Below the pieces are notes generated by a model. It made no database searches, was not told the DNA's origin, and saw nothing but the letters and a program-made list of their open reading frames with translations. Positions 1 through 7,454 of a stretch of DNA of 19,341 bases are shown here, one piece after another; position 1 is the first letter of the stretch; every line of letters begins with the position of its first letter. The stretch is taken from NCBI GenBank assembly GCA_016297165.1, contig JAEDHF010000017.1, forward strand, positions 1 through 19,341, given 5' to 3'. Origin of the DNA: Oscillospiraceae bacterium. GTDB lineage: Bacteria; Bacillota; Clostridia; Oscillospirales; Ruminococcaceae. Both the position numbers and the translations under genes were made by a program.

Positions 1-1794
1 CTGAGCCACACGTTCGAGAGCGTCACGGTGTTCCTTAAGAATACCGATAGAGGCTTCGTAGCCTGTTTCGATGATTCTTCTGATTTCTGCGTCGATTTCT
101 CCTGCGATATTCTCGGAGTAGTTCCTGCCGTGGGAGTAATCCCTGCCCAGGAATACCTCGGCGTCGTTAGTACCGTAAACTACGGGGCCTAAACGGTCGC
201 TGAAGCCGTAGCGTGTAACCATGCTTCTCGCAACATTTGTTGCACGCTCGATATCGTTGGAGGCGCCTGTTGAAATATCCTCAAGCACAAGCTTTTCAGC
301 GCAGCGGCCGCCCAGAAGGACGATAAGCTGTTCCTCCATTTCACGCTTGCTTACATAGTTCTTGTCGTGCTCGGGGAGGGACATTGTAAAGCCGCCTGCG
401 GAGCCTCTCGGAATAATTGTGACGTGATGAACCTTATCCTGTGTGGGGCAGTAGTAGGTACATACTGCGTGTCCTGCCTCATGGTAGGCGGTAAGGCGCT
501 TTTCGTTTTCGGTAACAACCCTCGACTTCTTTTCGGGACCTGTAACAACCTTGATTGCCGCTTCCTCAATATCGGGCTGGATAATAGCCTTTCTGTTATT
601 GCGTGCAGCAAGGAGAGCAGCCTCGTTAACGAGGTTTTCAAGGTCGGCGCCCGTAAAGCCTGCGGTAGATTTTGCGATTGTGGCAAGGTCGATATCGGGA
701 GAGAGCTTCTTATTTCTTGTATGAACCTTAAGAATAGCCTCACGGCCCTTTATATCGGGATAGCCTACGGTAATCTGTCGGTCGAAACGGCCGGGACGGA
801 GAAGAGCCGGGTCAAGAATATCACGGCGGTTTGTAGCCGCCATAACAATAATATTCTGGTTATCGGTAAAGCCGTCCATTTCTACGAGGAGCTGGTTTAA
901 GGTCTGCTCACGCTCATCGTGTCCGCCGCCGAGACCTGCGCCTCTTTGACGGCCTACTGCGTCGATTTCGTCTATAAATACAACAGAGGGGGTCTTTTTC
1001 TTAGCCTGGTCGAAAAGGTCACGGACTCTCGAAGCGCCCACGCCTACGAACATTTCCACGAAGTCGGAGCCGCTTATGGAGAAGAAGGGGACGCCTGCTT
1101 CACCTGCAACCGCTTTAGCAAGTAAGGTTTTACCTGTTCCGGGAGGGCCAACAAGAAGTACGCCCTTAGGGATTCTTGCGCCAAGCTCCTGATATTTTCC
1201 GGGATTTTTCATAAAATCAACGATTTCGGCAAGCTCCTGCTTTTCCTCGTCAGCGCCCGCAACATCGGCGAAGGTAACCTTCTTGCCGTTTGAGGGCTGG
1301 TTTCTTGTCTGAGCTCTTGAGAACTGGCTCATTTTTCCGCCGCCGTTAGCCTGTCTCATAATTACGAAAGTAAAGCCTATCATAAGAGCGATAAGAACAG
1401 CGTAGGGGATAAAGCTTAAAAGGAAGGAGTTATCGCTTATCGGGAAATAGTCGAGCTTTAAGGGTGCGTCGGGGTTTTTCTCGTTATATTCCTCGCGGTA
1501 ATCCATAGTATCGTTAAGAAAAACGTTAACGTTAGGTACCGTATATACATACAGATTCTTTTCCTCGGTAGATTTCTTATAGTTCAATGCGCCGCTTCCG
1601 AGGTCGAGAGTATATTCGCTTACAGTAAAGCTGTCGAAATCGTTAAGAACGTCCGAATAGGTGGAAGGACGTACTACCGTATATTCGCCGCTTGTTCTCG
1701 GTATCATATTATTCAGAACGAATATCATTCCGAATACGAGAACAAGGATAATTATGAGGTAAATTACCGCTCCTTTGAATTTGTTAGACTGCAT
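1..1794 (-). CDS. ftsH: ATP-dependent zinc metalloprotease FtsH (3' end cut by window)
   Basis: Membrane-anchored AAA+ protease that degrades misfolded and regulatory proteins at the cytoplasmic face of the membrane. The frame stays open for 598 codons from an ATG (complement of 1792-1794) to the window edge; roughly 40-60 C-terminal residues are missing relative to typical 640-residue homologues. Visible in order: a first transmembrane helix (about residues 8-28), an extracytoplasmic segment, a second helix (about 122-143), Walker A GPPGTGKT (216-223), Walker B core IDEID (274-278), an SRH region with the arginines of LLRPGRFDRQ (about 330-339), the zinc motif HEAGH (438-442), and the expected acidic zinc ligand in the ASNDIERAT segment (about 512). 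A GGAAAGGCGG ribosome binding site precedes the ATG. It lies 42 nt downstream of hpt, the usual tilS-hpt-ftsH order, and is probably transcribed from the promoter ahead of hpt. All catalytic motifs are intact. Confidence 0.97.
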   Translation of the reverse strand, partial: MQSNKFKGAVIYLIIILVLVFGMIFVLNNMIPRTSGEYTVVRPSTYSDVLNDFDSFTVSEYTLDLGSGALNYKKSTEEKNLYVYTVPNVNVFLNDTMDYREEYNEKNPDAPLKLDYFPISDNSFLLSFIPYAVLIALMIGFTFVIMRQANGGGKMSQFSRAQTRNQPSNGKKVTFADVAGADEEKQELAEIVDFMKNPGKYQELGARIPKGVLLVGPPGTGKTLLAKAVAGEAGVPFFSISGSDFVEMFVGVGASRVRDLFDQAKKKTPSVVFIDEIDAVGRQRGAGLGGGHDEREQTLNQLLVEMDGFTDNQNIIVMAATNRRDILDPALLRPGRFDRQITVGYPDIKGREAILKVHTRNKKLSPDIDLATIAKSTAGFTGADLENLVNEAALLAARNNRKAIIQPDIEEAAIKVVTGPEKKSRVVTENEKRLTAYHEAGHAVCTYYCPTQDKVHHVTIIPRGSAGGFTMSLPEHDKNYVSKREMEEQLIVLLGGRCAEKLVLEDISTGASNDIERATNVARSMVTRYGFSDRLGPVVYGTNDAEVFLGRDYSHGRNYSENIAGEIDAEIRRIIETGYEASIGILKEHRDALERVAQ

Positions 1795-1836
1795 TTAGAC
1801 CGCCTTTCCGAAAATTATTTCTATTTATTTTTAGGG

Positions 1837-2373
1837 TTAACTGTATATTTCTTTTTTAAGTACGCCTATGTAGGGCAGGTTTCTGTATTTCTCGGCATAA
1901 TCGAGACCATAGCCCACGACGAATTCGTTTTCAATATCGAAGCATTTATAATCTGCGGTTATGTCGGCAGCTTTTTCAACCTTTTTATCTAAAAGGGTAC
2001 ATATCTTTACGGAGGCAGGATTTTTTCCGAGGAGATGATTCCTTACGGCGTAAAGGGTTCTTGCGCTATCGAGAATGTCCTCTACTATTATTACGTCCTT
2101 ACCGGATATATCCCTGTCGGTGTCCTTTACTATATTTACCTTTCCCGAGGAAACCGCCTCGTTTCCGTAGGAACGGGCAACCATAAAATCTATTGAACAG
2201 GGGAGATTTATTTCTCTTATAAGGTCCGACATAAAAATAACCGAGCCCTTAAGAATTCCTATTATTACAGGGGATTTTCCCTTATAATCCTCGGTAAGCC
2301 GTCTTCCGAGGGCTTTAATACTTTCCTTAAGCTCTTCTTCGGAGAAGAGAATTCTTTCCAGATCCTTATGCAC
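1837..2373 (-). CDS. hpt: Hypoxanthine phosphoribosyltransferase
   Basis: Purine salvage enzyme that transfers the phosphoribosyl group of PRPP to hypoxanthine or guanine. The 178-residue length is normal for bacterial Hpt. It shows the ILKGS flexible-loop start (residues 40-44) and the PRPP-binding segment VIIVEDILDSART (94-106). The glycine usually found after the D-S/T pair of this loop is alanine here (A104), a small departure from the consensus. The start is a GTG at 2371-2373: an AGTAAGG ribosome binding site lies about 9 nt upstream, while the nearby ATG at 2376-2378 is out of frame and too close to that site. It is followed by ftsH, and preceded by an intergenic promoter that would allow expression independent of tilS. 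The pairing with tilS and ftsH is classical in Firmicutes. Confidence 0.95.
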   Translation of the reverse strand: MHKDLERILFSEEELKESIKALGRRLTEDYKGKSPVIIGILKGSVIFMSDLIREINLPCSIDFMVARSYGNEAVSSGKVNIVKDTDRDISGKDVIIVEDILDSARTLYAVRNHLLGKNPASVKICTLLDKKVEKAADITADYKCFDIENEFVVGYGLDYAEKYRNLPYIGVLKKEIYS

Positions 2374-2405
2374 TTCATTTTACCTTACTTTCTTTTAGTT
2401 TAACA

Positions 2406-2434
2406 AGTATATCATATACGGGCGAAAAAATCAA
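2406..2434 (-). promoter_or_regulatory. Promoter for hpt-ftsH
   Basis: On the minus strand: -35 TTGATT (complement of 2429-2434), a 17-nt spacer, and -10 TATACT (complement of 2406-2411) preceded by TG one base upstream, giving an extended -10 (TGATATACT). It lies in the 78-nt gap between tilS and hpt, about 33 nt before the hpt GTG. It would let hpt and ftsH be expressed separately from the genes upstream. Inferred from sequence only. Confidence 0.7.
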
Positions 2435-2451
2435 TATTCAAATAGTGAAAA

Positions 2452-3420
2452 TTATGTGGTTTTATTCCGATAATTCTGTATTTCTTCGGCTATATAGAAT
2501 TTTTTCTTTCTTACATAGGCGAATCTGTTCTTACAAAGATTAACCTTTCCCATGCCCTTTTCGATAATTTCTTCACACCGGTTTATTCTAAGAGTGCTGG
2601 GCTCTACCCCTTTTTCCTTAAGGGCAGAGGCGATAATGCGGCATTTCAAGGCTTTCGGGAGAGCTTTTAATGCCTTAGAATCATATTTTCCGTCAATAAG
2701 ACATTCCTTAGCTTTTTCGGCTGCACATTCTTCGAGATAATCAGCGTCGTCGCCCACTATTGCGGTCATTCGGGCTGCTGCCCCGATAAAGGAGGGGTTA
2801 ATCTCCTTTAAGAGAGGGATAATGTTATGGCGGATTTTATTTCTGGTATAGTCGTTGGTGAGGTTGCTGCTGTCCGTTACGAAGGTAAGGCTGTTCTTTT
2901 CGCAGTATCCCTCGATTTCCTCACGGCTGCAGCGGATAAGGGGACGGATAATATTGTCCCTTACGGGAGGGATTCCCGAAAGTCCCTTTGTTCCTGTTCC
3001 CCGAAGCATATTTATAAGCACCGTTTCCGCATTGTCGGAAGCGGTATGGGCTGTGGCAAGCTTAGCGGCTTTTTCGGTACAGATACGCTGAAATTCCCTG
3101 TAGCGGAGCTTTCTCGCTGTTTCTTCAAGGCTTTCGTGCGGAGAAACCTGTTCCTTTACGTTTATACTGACTGCTTCAAGGGGAACGCTAAGGCTTTCAC
3201 AGAGGTTTTTAACAAAAGCCTCGTCCCTGTCGCTTTCTTCGCCCCGTAAATTGTGGTTGATATGGCAGGCAAAAAGGGTAAGGCAGTATTCCTCCCTTAA
3301 GGAGAGGAGAATATGGAGAAGGGCTACGCTGTCTGCGCCGCCGCTAAGTCCAACTACTACGGTATCGCCCTTTCGGAGCATATCGTAGCGGTTTATTGTG
3401 TTCCTGATTTTATTGTCCAT
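2452..3420 (-). CDS. tilS: tRNA(Ile)-lysidine synthase, short form
   Basis: Converts the wobble cytidine of tRNA-Ile(CAU) to lysidine using ATP and lysine, which switches its decoding from AUG to AUA; cytoplasmic and normally essential. The N-terminal PP-loop motif SGGADS is at residues 26-31, and the N-type ATP-pyrophosphatase fold extends to about residue 215, including the HINHNLRGEESDRDE and TAHTASDNAET segments typical of the family. At 322 residues it is much shorter than the roughly 430-470 residues of E. coli and B. subtilis TilS; it ends after the middle helical substrate-recognition domain and lacks the terminal TilS_C domain, like the short Aquifex-type enzymes. The ATG lies inside the last codons of dnaB (11-nt overlap) with no strong ribosome binding site, which suggests translational coupling. 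The stop is a normal TAA with no frameshift remnant visible downstream. Confidence 0.93.
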   Translation of the reverse strand: MDNKIRNTINRYDMLRKGDTVVVGLSGGADSVALLHILLSLREEYCLTLFACHINHNLRGEESDRDEAFVKNLCESLSVPLEAVSINVKEQVSPHESLEETARKLRYREFQRICTEKAAKLATAHTASDNAETVLINMLRGTGTKGLSGIPPVRDNIIRPLIRCSREEIEGYCEKNSLTFVTDSSNLTNDYTRNKIRHNIIPLLKEINPSFIGAAARMTAIVGDDADYLEECAAEKAKECLIDGKYDSKALKALPKALKCRIIASALKEKGVEPSTLRINRCEEIIEKGMGKVNLCKNRFAYVRKKKFYIAEEIQNYRNKTT

Positions 3421-4756
3421 AGCGCTGTTCTATATCGCTGAAGCGTGTAAACTGGCCGTCCCAGCGGAGATTTACCGTATCGGTTTCACCGTGACGGTTT
3501 TTAGCGATTATACATTCACAGGAGGTGGCATTTTCTTCCGATTTTGTATAGTAGGCGTCACGGTAAAGGAAAAGTACGATATCGGCGTCCTGTTCGATTG
3601 AGCCCGATTCACGAAGGTCGGAGAGCAGAGGTCTTTTATCCGTTCTCGATTCGGGGCCACGGGAAAGCTGTGAAAGAGTAATAACGGGGACGTTAAGCTC
3701 CTTAGCCATTATCTTAAGGTTTCGTGTTATTTCGGAAATTTCCTGTACTCGGTTTCCGTCCTTTCTGCCTGTTGACATAAGCTGGAGATAGTCGATTACT
3801 ACAAGTCCGAGATTATTCATACGGCGAAGCTTCGCCTTCATTTCGCCGTTGCTTATGCTTGCTGTATCGTCGATATAAAGCTCAATCATATTAAGCATTT
3901 CAGCGGCTTCGGAAAGACCGCGCCACTGGGAATGCTCGATTTTTCCCGTTTTCATCTGGTCGGAGGAAATCCTGCCCTCGGAGGATAAAAGACGGGATAC
4001 AAGCTGTTCTCTCGACATTTCAAGGCTGAACACCGCTACCTTCTTATCCCTGTTCATTCTTGCGGCATTTACCGCTATATTCATGGCGAAGGAGGTTTTA
4101 CCCATACCGGGACGGGCGGCGATAAGTATAAGGTCGGAGGGGTTAAGTCCGTAGATATAGCGGTCGAGATTCGGGAAGCCCGAGCTCATGCCCTTTTTAT
4201 TGGCTTCCTCGGGATGAGCGGCAATATGGGCTAAATTACGGAGAGTATCACGGACGGTATTTCCGATATGGACAAGTCCCTTTATCTCCTTCTCGTTACG
4301 AATATCGTATATCTTCTTTTCTGCGTAGTCAAGCATACTCTGGGGTTCTTCCGTTCCCGAAGAGGCAAGCTCGAAGATATCCTTTGAGGCAAGGATAAGC
4401 TGTCGCATCAGATATTTTTCGTCCAGTATTTCTGCGTAGCTTTCGATGCTGGATTTTTCTACGGAGGTTTCGGTAAGCTTAAAAAGATAGGTTCTCGCCG
4501 CCTCCTGTGAATCGAAAACGCTCTGTCTTACGCAGTTTTCCGTAACGCTTACGATATTTATATCCTGTCCCGAGACGAAAAGCTTCTGAATAACCGCATA
4601 AATGCCGCTGTGCATTTTTATGTGGAAATGCTCAGGGGTAAGCTTATCGGAAATTTTCGTAACAAGCTCGGGTTCTATAATAAGTGAGCCGAGAACAATC
4701 TGCTCGGCGTCAATATTGAATGGGAGATTACTCTCGGAGATACTAAGCTCTGCCAT
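3410..4756 (-). CDS. dnaB: Replicative DNA helicase DnaB
   Basis: Hexameric 5'-3' helicase that unwinds DNA at the replication fork and works with primase. Using the ATG at 4754-4756 the protein is 448 residues, normal for the family. It has an N-terminal DnaB domain (about 10-115), a linker, and a RecA-like C-terminal domain with Walker A ARPGMGKT (214-221) and Walker B VVIDYLQL (319-326), followed by the conserved LSQLSRGPE segment. The frame extends 11 codons further to a GTG at 4787-4789, but that GTG lies inside the arm of the adjacent inverted repeat. AAAGGAAAGGAA sits 9-10 nt before the ATG, so the ATG is the better start. Downstream of rplI, the usual gdpP-rplI-dnaB order, and overlapping tilS by 11 nt. 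No intein is seen in the helicase domain. Confidence 0.97.
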   Translation of the reverse strand: MAELSISESNLPFNIDAEQIVLGSLIIEPELVTKISDKLTPEHFHIKMHSGIYAVIQKLFVSGQDINIVSVTENCVRQSVFDSQEAARTYLFKLTETSVEKSSIESYAEILDEKYLMRQLILASKDIFELASSGTEEPQSMLDYAEKKIYDIRNEKEIKGLVHIGNTVRDTLRNLAHIAAHPEEANKKGMSSGFPNLDRYIYGLNPSDLILIAARPGMGKTSFAMNIAVNAARMNRDKKVAVFSLEMSREQLVSRLLSSEGRISSDQMKTGKIEHSQWRGLSEAAEMLNMIELYIDDTASISNGEMKAKLRRMNNLGLVVIDYLQLMSTGRKDGNRVQEISEITRNLKIMAKELNVPVITLSQLSRGPESRTDKRPLLSDLRESGSIEQDADIVLFLYRDAYYTKSEENATSCECIIAKNRHGETDTVNLRWDGQFTRFSDIEQRYGQ

Positions 4757-4783
4757 TGTTCCCGGTTCCTTTCCTTTTGGTGT

Positions 4784-4945
4784 GGTCACCTCTAAATACC
4801 TATGCCATTTCTCTGCACTATGCCTTTAGCTGTCATATTGCCCTAAATTTCCTTGAAATACATCAAGTATTACTGCGAAAATTTAGTACAATCTTACAAC
4901 TAAATTCACAGCACATATAAACGACATAGGTATTTAGAGGCGACC
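4784..4945 (-). repeat. 162-bp full-length imperfect inverted repeat (hairpin element, MITE-like)
   Basis: Base p pairs with base 9729-p from 4784/4945 inward to about 4852/4877. The outermost 21 positions differ at one base only. Of 69 stem positions I count 53 Watson-Crick pairs; nine of the remaining 16 become G.U when read as minus-strand RNA and the other seven become G/A. The loop holds a small AATAC/GTATT stem on the minus strand. It starts 5 nt after the rplI stop and ends about 10 nt before the dnaB ribosome binding site, so it would be transcribed in the rplI-dnaB mRNA. No target-site duplication is visible. It could be a non-autonomous mobile element or a processing/attenuation structure; the assignment is inference. 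Confidence 0.85.
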
Positions 4946-4950
4946 TTATG

Positions 4951-5400
4951 TTATTCCAGTTCTGTTACCTGCACTTTAAACTTAGCGGAAACGCCGTTAT
5001 AAAGACGGGCTTCAACCTCGAAAACACCGAAGGTCTTTATGTCGTTCTTAAGAAGAATCTTCTTCTTTTCTACCTCAAGTCCGTGGGCGTCCTTGATAAG
5101 CTTGGAGATGTCCTTAGCGGTTACGGAGCCGAAAAGCTTTCCGTTGGCGCCTGCCTTAACCTTTGTAGAGAAGGTCTTTCCCTCGATAATTTCGGCGATA
5201 TGCTTTGCGTTAGCGATTTCTACGTCGATTTTGTGCTGTGCATGGGCCTTCTGACCGTCTAAGATGTTCATATTTGCATTTGTAGCTTCAACGGCAAGGT
5301 TTTTCTTTATAAGGCAGTTTCTTGCGAAGCCGTCCTTAACCTCCTTTACCTCGCCTTTTTTGCCTGTTCCTGCAACGTCCTGTAATAAGATTACCTTCAT
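4951..5400 (-). CDS. rplI: 50S ribosomal protein L9
   Basis: Large-subunit protein that binds 23S rRNA near the L1 stalk and helps keep frame during translation. The 149-residue length is standard. The N-terminal domain begins MKVILLQDVAGTGKKGEV, the family signature, followed by the GFARNCLIKK segment, a long connecting helix (about 40-75) and a C-terminal domain containing the GKLFGSVTAKDI segment (about 87-98). The ATG at 5398-5400 is preceded by AAAGGAAG at 8 nt. It lies 27 nt downstream of gdpP, with which it is commonly paired in Firmicutes. The long inverted repeat begins 5 nt beyond its stop codon and may affect how much transcription continues into dnaB. Confidence 0.98.
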   Translation of the reverse strand: MKVILLQDVAGTGKKGEVKEVKDGFARNCLIKKNLAVEATNANMNILDGQKAHAQHKIDVEIANAKHIAEIIEGKTFSTKVKAGANGKLFGSVTAKDISKLIKDAHGLEVEKKKILLKNDIKTFGVFEVEARLYNGVSAKFKVQVTELE

Positions 5401-5427
5401 TTTAACTTCTTCCTTTCTTTTGTTTGA

Positions 5428-7401
5428 TTATGAATTGAGACTGTTATAGTACTTGTTGATTGCTTCCTTTAAAAGGTCGGTTACCGCCTCCGTATCCATA
5501 TCGGAAAACTGCGCCCCCGACATGGTCTGGTGGCCGCCGCCGCCCAGATATTCCGCTATGACTTGTACGTTTATTGCGCCGAGGGAACGGGCGCTTAAGG
5601 AAATTTCGTCACCCGAGGTCTTAGCTATTACGAATGCCGCCTTTACGTCGGAAATACCGAGAAGCTCGTCTGCCGCCTGTGAGGCTACTATCCTTATATC
5701 CTGGATAACCTTTGAGGTTACGGCTATTGCACAGTTACGGTAAACCATAGCCGAGGAAACAAGCTCGGACTTGGATTTGTAACATTCTATCGAGTTGGTA
5801 AAGAAGCTCTTTACGTTAATTGTATCGGCATTGAGATTTTTGAGGAATGCAGCCGCTTCGAAGGTTCGTACACCCGTTCTTAAGGTGAAATTCTTGGTGT
5901 CGAGGGTGATACCTGCAAGTAAAGCCTCCGCCTGGAAGGAGGAGATTTTTCCTGCGTCGCCGAAATACTGGAGAAGCTCGGTAACCATTTCCGAAGCGCT
6001 TGAAGCGTAGGGCTCATGGTGGAAAATCATAGCTTTATCAATATGATTTATCATTTTTCTGTGGTGGTCGATTACTACTACCTTATGCGCCATTTCAAGA
6101 AGCTCGGGAACATCTACAATCTGGGGATTATGGGTATCCACCACTATAAGGAGAGAATTCTCTGTGAATTTCTCCGTGGCTTCCTGTGCGGGAATGCACT
6201 GATACGCCTTTTCGTTATCGTAGATATAGTTATAAAGCTTAATGGACAGGGTCGTAGCCTTATCTATTACCGCATAAGCGTTTTTACCCAGCTTCCTTAT
6301 TGCCCCCGCAAGACCGATAGAAGCGCCTACGCTGTCCAGGTCGCTGTAACGGTGACCCATTATGTAAACGTCCTCCGACTGCTCGATTGCTTCGATAAGG
6401 GAGCTTGCAATAATTCGGGTTTTTACCTTTGTACGGCGCTCAACTCCCTTAGATACGCCGCCGAAGAACTCGAAGCCCGTTTCGGTTTTTATTGCCGCCT
6501 GGTCGCCGCCTCTGCCCAGTGCCATATCAAGAGCCTGTTTAGCGAAGCTTTCGCTTTCGGCGAGGGTTTTACCTGTTCTTCCTATACCGATTGAAAGAGT
6601 TACGTTCATACGGTCGCTTGCCTGAATTTCTCTTGCCTTATCGAGAATTTTTACCTTATCCTCGATAAGGGCGCGGACGTGGCGCTCTTCGATTACTGCC
6701 CAGAAACGGTCCTTACTGTATTTTTTAAGAATACCGTTGGTGCTGTTTATGAAGTCCTCTAAAAGCTTATCAATCTGTACCGTTACGTTAGCGGTTTCGC
6801 TCTCGGAGTTTTCACGGAAAAGCTCGTCGTAGCTGTCTATTACGAAGGTTATTACTACGGGCTGTGCCAGCCTTTTTTCTACCTCGAGGGTACGAAGCTT
6901 CGTAATATCGCAGAAATAGATTATATATACCTCTTTTGCGTCGTCGTCGGCAGGGACATAAGGATAAAGCTTATAGTAACAGCTTTTATATTTTATCTCG
7001 TAGCCTTCCTTTTGCAGCAGCTTTTCAAGAGGCAGCTTCGTTATCATTTCGATAGAATTTCCGTATTCCGCTTCATCTCCGAAGCTCTCGCTGAATTCCT
7101 TGTTGAACCAGACAAGCCTGTTTTCGTCGTCGATAATAGCTACCGAAAGAGGCATGCTGTTCATGGAAATCTTTTCCATGTGGTCTATCTCGGCGTCGAT
7201 ATGGGCGAAATATTGGAAATTTCGTCTTGTTACCGATATAAGCTTCGCTACCGTAAAGCCGCCTGTTACGGATAGAATGGGGGCGAAGATACAAAACGCC
7301 TGTAAGGACGAGGAATAGGTAAAAATAAGCATAACGAGAGCTGTTGAAAGAAGTGCGATTATAGAGAGGACAAGTCCTCCGTCGCGGAAATTATTCTTCA
7401 A
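5428..7401 (-). CDS. gdpP: Cyclic-di-AMP phosphodiesterase GdpP (DHH/DHHA1)
   Basis: Membrane-bound enzyme that hydrolyses c-di-AMP to pApA and so sets the level of this messenger in potassium, osmolyte and cell-wall control. Of 657 residues, two transmembrane helices (about 10-28 and 33-53) come first, then a PAS-like domain (about 80-170), a degenerate GGDEF domain (about 180-310, with GRGGD in place of an active loop), and the DHH-DHHA1 module. DHH motifs: H350, D354 and D356 (HRYSDLD), D422-T-H, D445-H-H, D501, then the DHHA1 GGGGH at 620-624. All expected metal ligands are present, so it should be active. The start is a TTG with a strong ribosome binding site upstream; the next in-frame Met would remove most of the first membrane helix. 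It lies 53 nt downstream of rnjA and 27 nt upstream of rplI. Confidence 0.94.
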   Translation of the reverse strand: MKNNFRDGGLVLSIIALLSTALVMLIFTYSSSLQAFCIFAPILSVTGGFTVAKLISVTRRNFQYFAHIDAEIDHMEKISMNSMPLSVAIIDDENRLVWFNKEFSESFGDEAEYGNSIEMITKLPLEKLLQKEGYEIKYKSCYYKLYPYVPADDDAKEVYIIYFCDITKLRTLEVEKRLAQPVVITFVIDSYDELFRENSESETANVTVQIDKLLEDFINSTNGILKKYSKDRFWAVIEERHVRALIEDKVKILDKAREIQASDRMNVTLSIGIGRTGKTLAESESFAKQALDMALGRGGDQAAIKTETGFEFFGGVSKGVERRTKVKTRIIASSLIEAIEQSEDVYIMGHRYSDLDSVGASIGLAGAIRKLGKNAYAVIDKATTLSIKLYNYIYDNEKAYQCIPAQEATEKFTENSLLIVVDTHNPQIVDVPELLEMAHKVVVIDHHRKMINHIDKAMIFHHEPYASSASEMVTELLQYFGDAGKISSFQAEALLAGITLDTKNFTLRTGVRTFEAAAFLKNLNADTINVKSFFTNSIECYKSKSELVSSAMVYRNCAIAVTSKVIQDIRIVASQAADELLGISDVKAAFVIAKTSGDEISLSARSLGAINVQVIAEYLGGGGHQTMSGAQFSDMDTEAVTDLLKEAINKYYNSLNS

Positions 7402-7405
7402 GACA

Positions 7406-7414
7406 GACCACCTC
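7406..7414 (-). promoter_or_regulatory. Strong ribosome binding site supporting the TTG start of gdpP
   Basis: On the minus strand this reads GAGGTGGTC, matching the 16S anti-Shine-Dalgarno complement (GAGGTGATC) at eight of nine bases. The GAGG core lies 9 nt before the TTG at 7399-7401. It supports a non-ATG start for GdpP. Confidence 0.75.
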
Positions 7415-7454
7415 TTTTCGGTAAATTAGTATCGGATGAGCAAATGAATAAGAA

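Noticed and set aside
367..1125. Plus-strand open frames at 367-900 and 919-1125
   Set aside because: They are antisense to ftsH, whose full set of motifs is intact on the minus strand; no ribosome binding site and no recognisable domains.
4757..4789. Upstream GTG start for dnaB
   Set aside because: It falls inside the arm of the inverted repeat, and the downstream ATG has a proper ribosome binding site and the usual DnaB N-terminus.
4784..4945. Element as an insertion sequence with target duplication
   Set aside because: No transposase ORF fits in 162 bp and no matching flanking direct repeat is visible, so only an inverted-repeat element is called.
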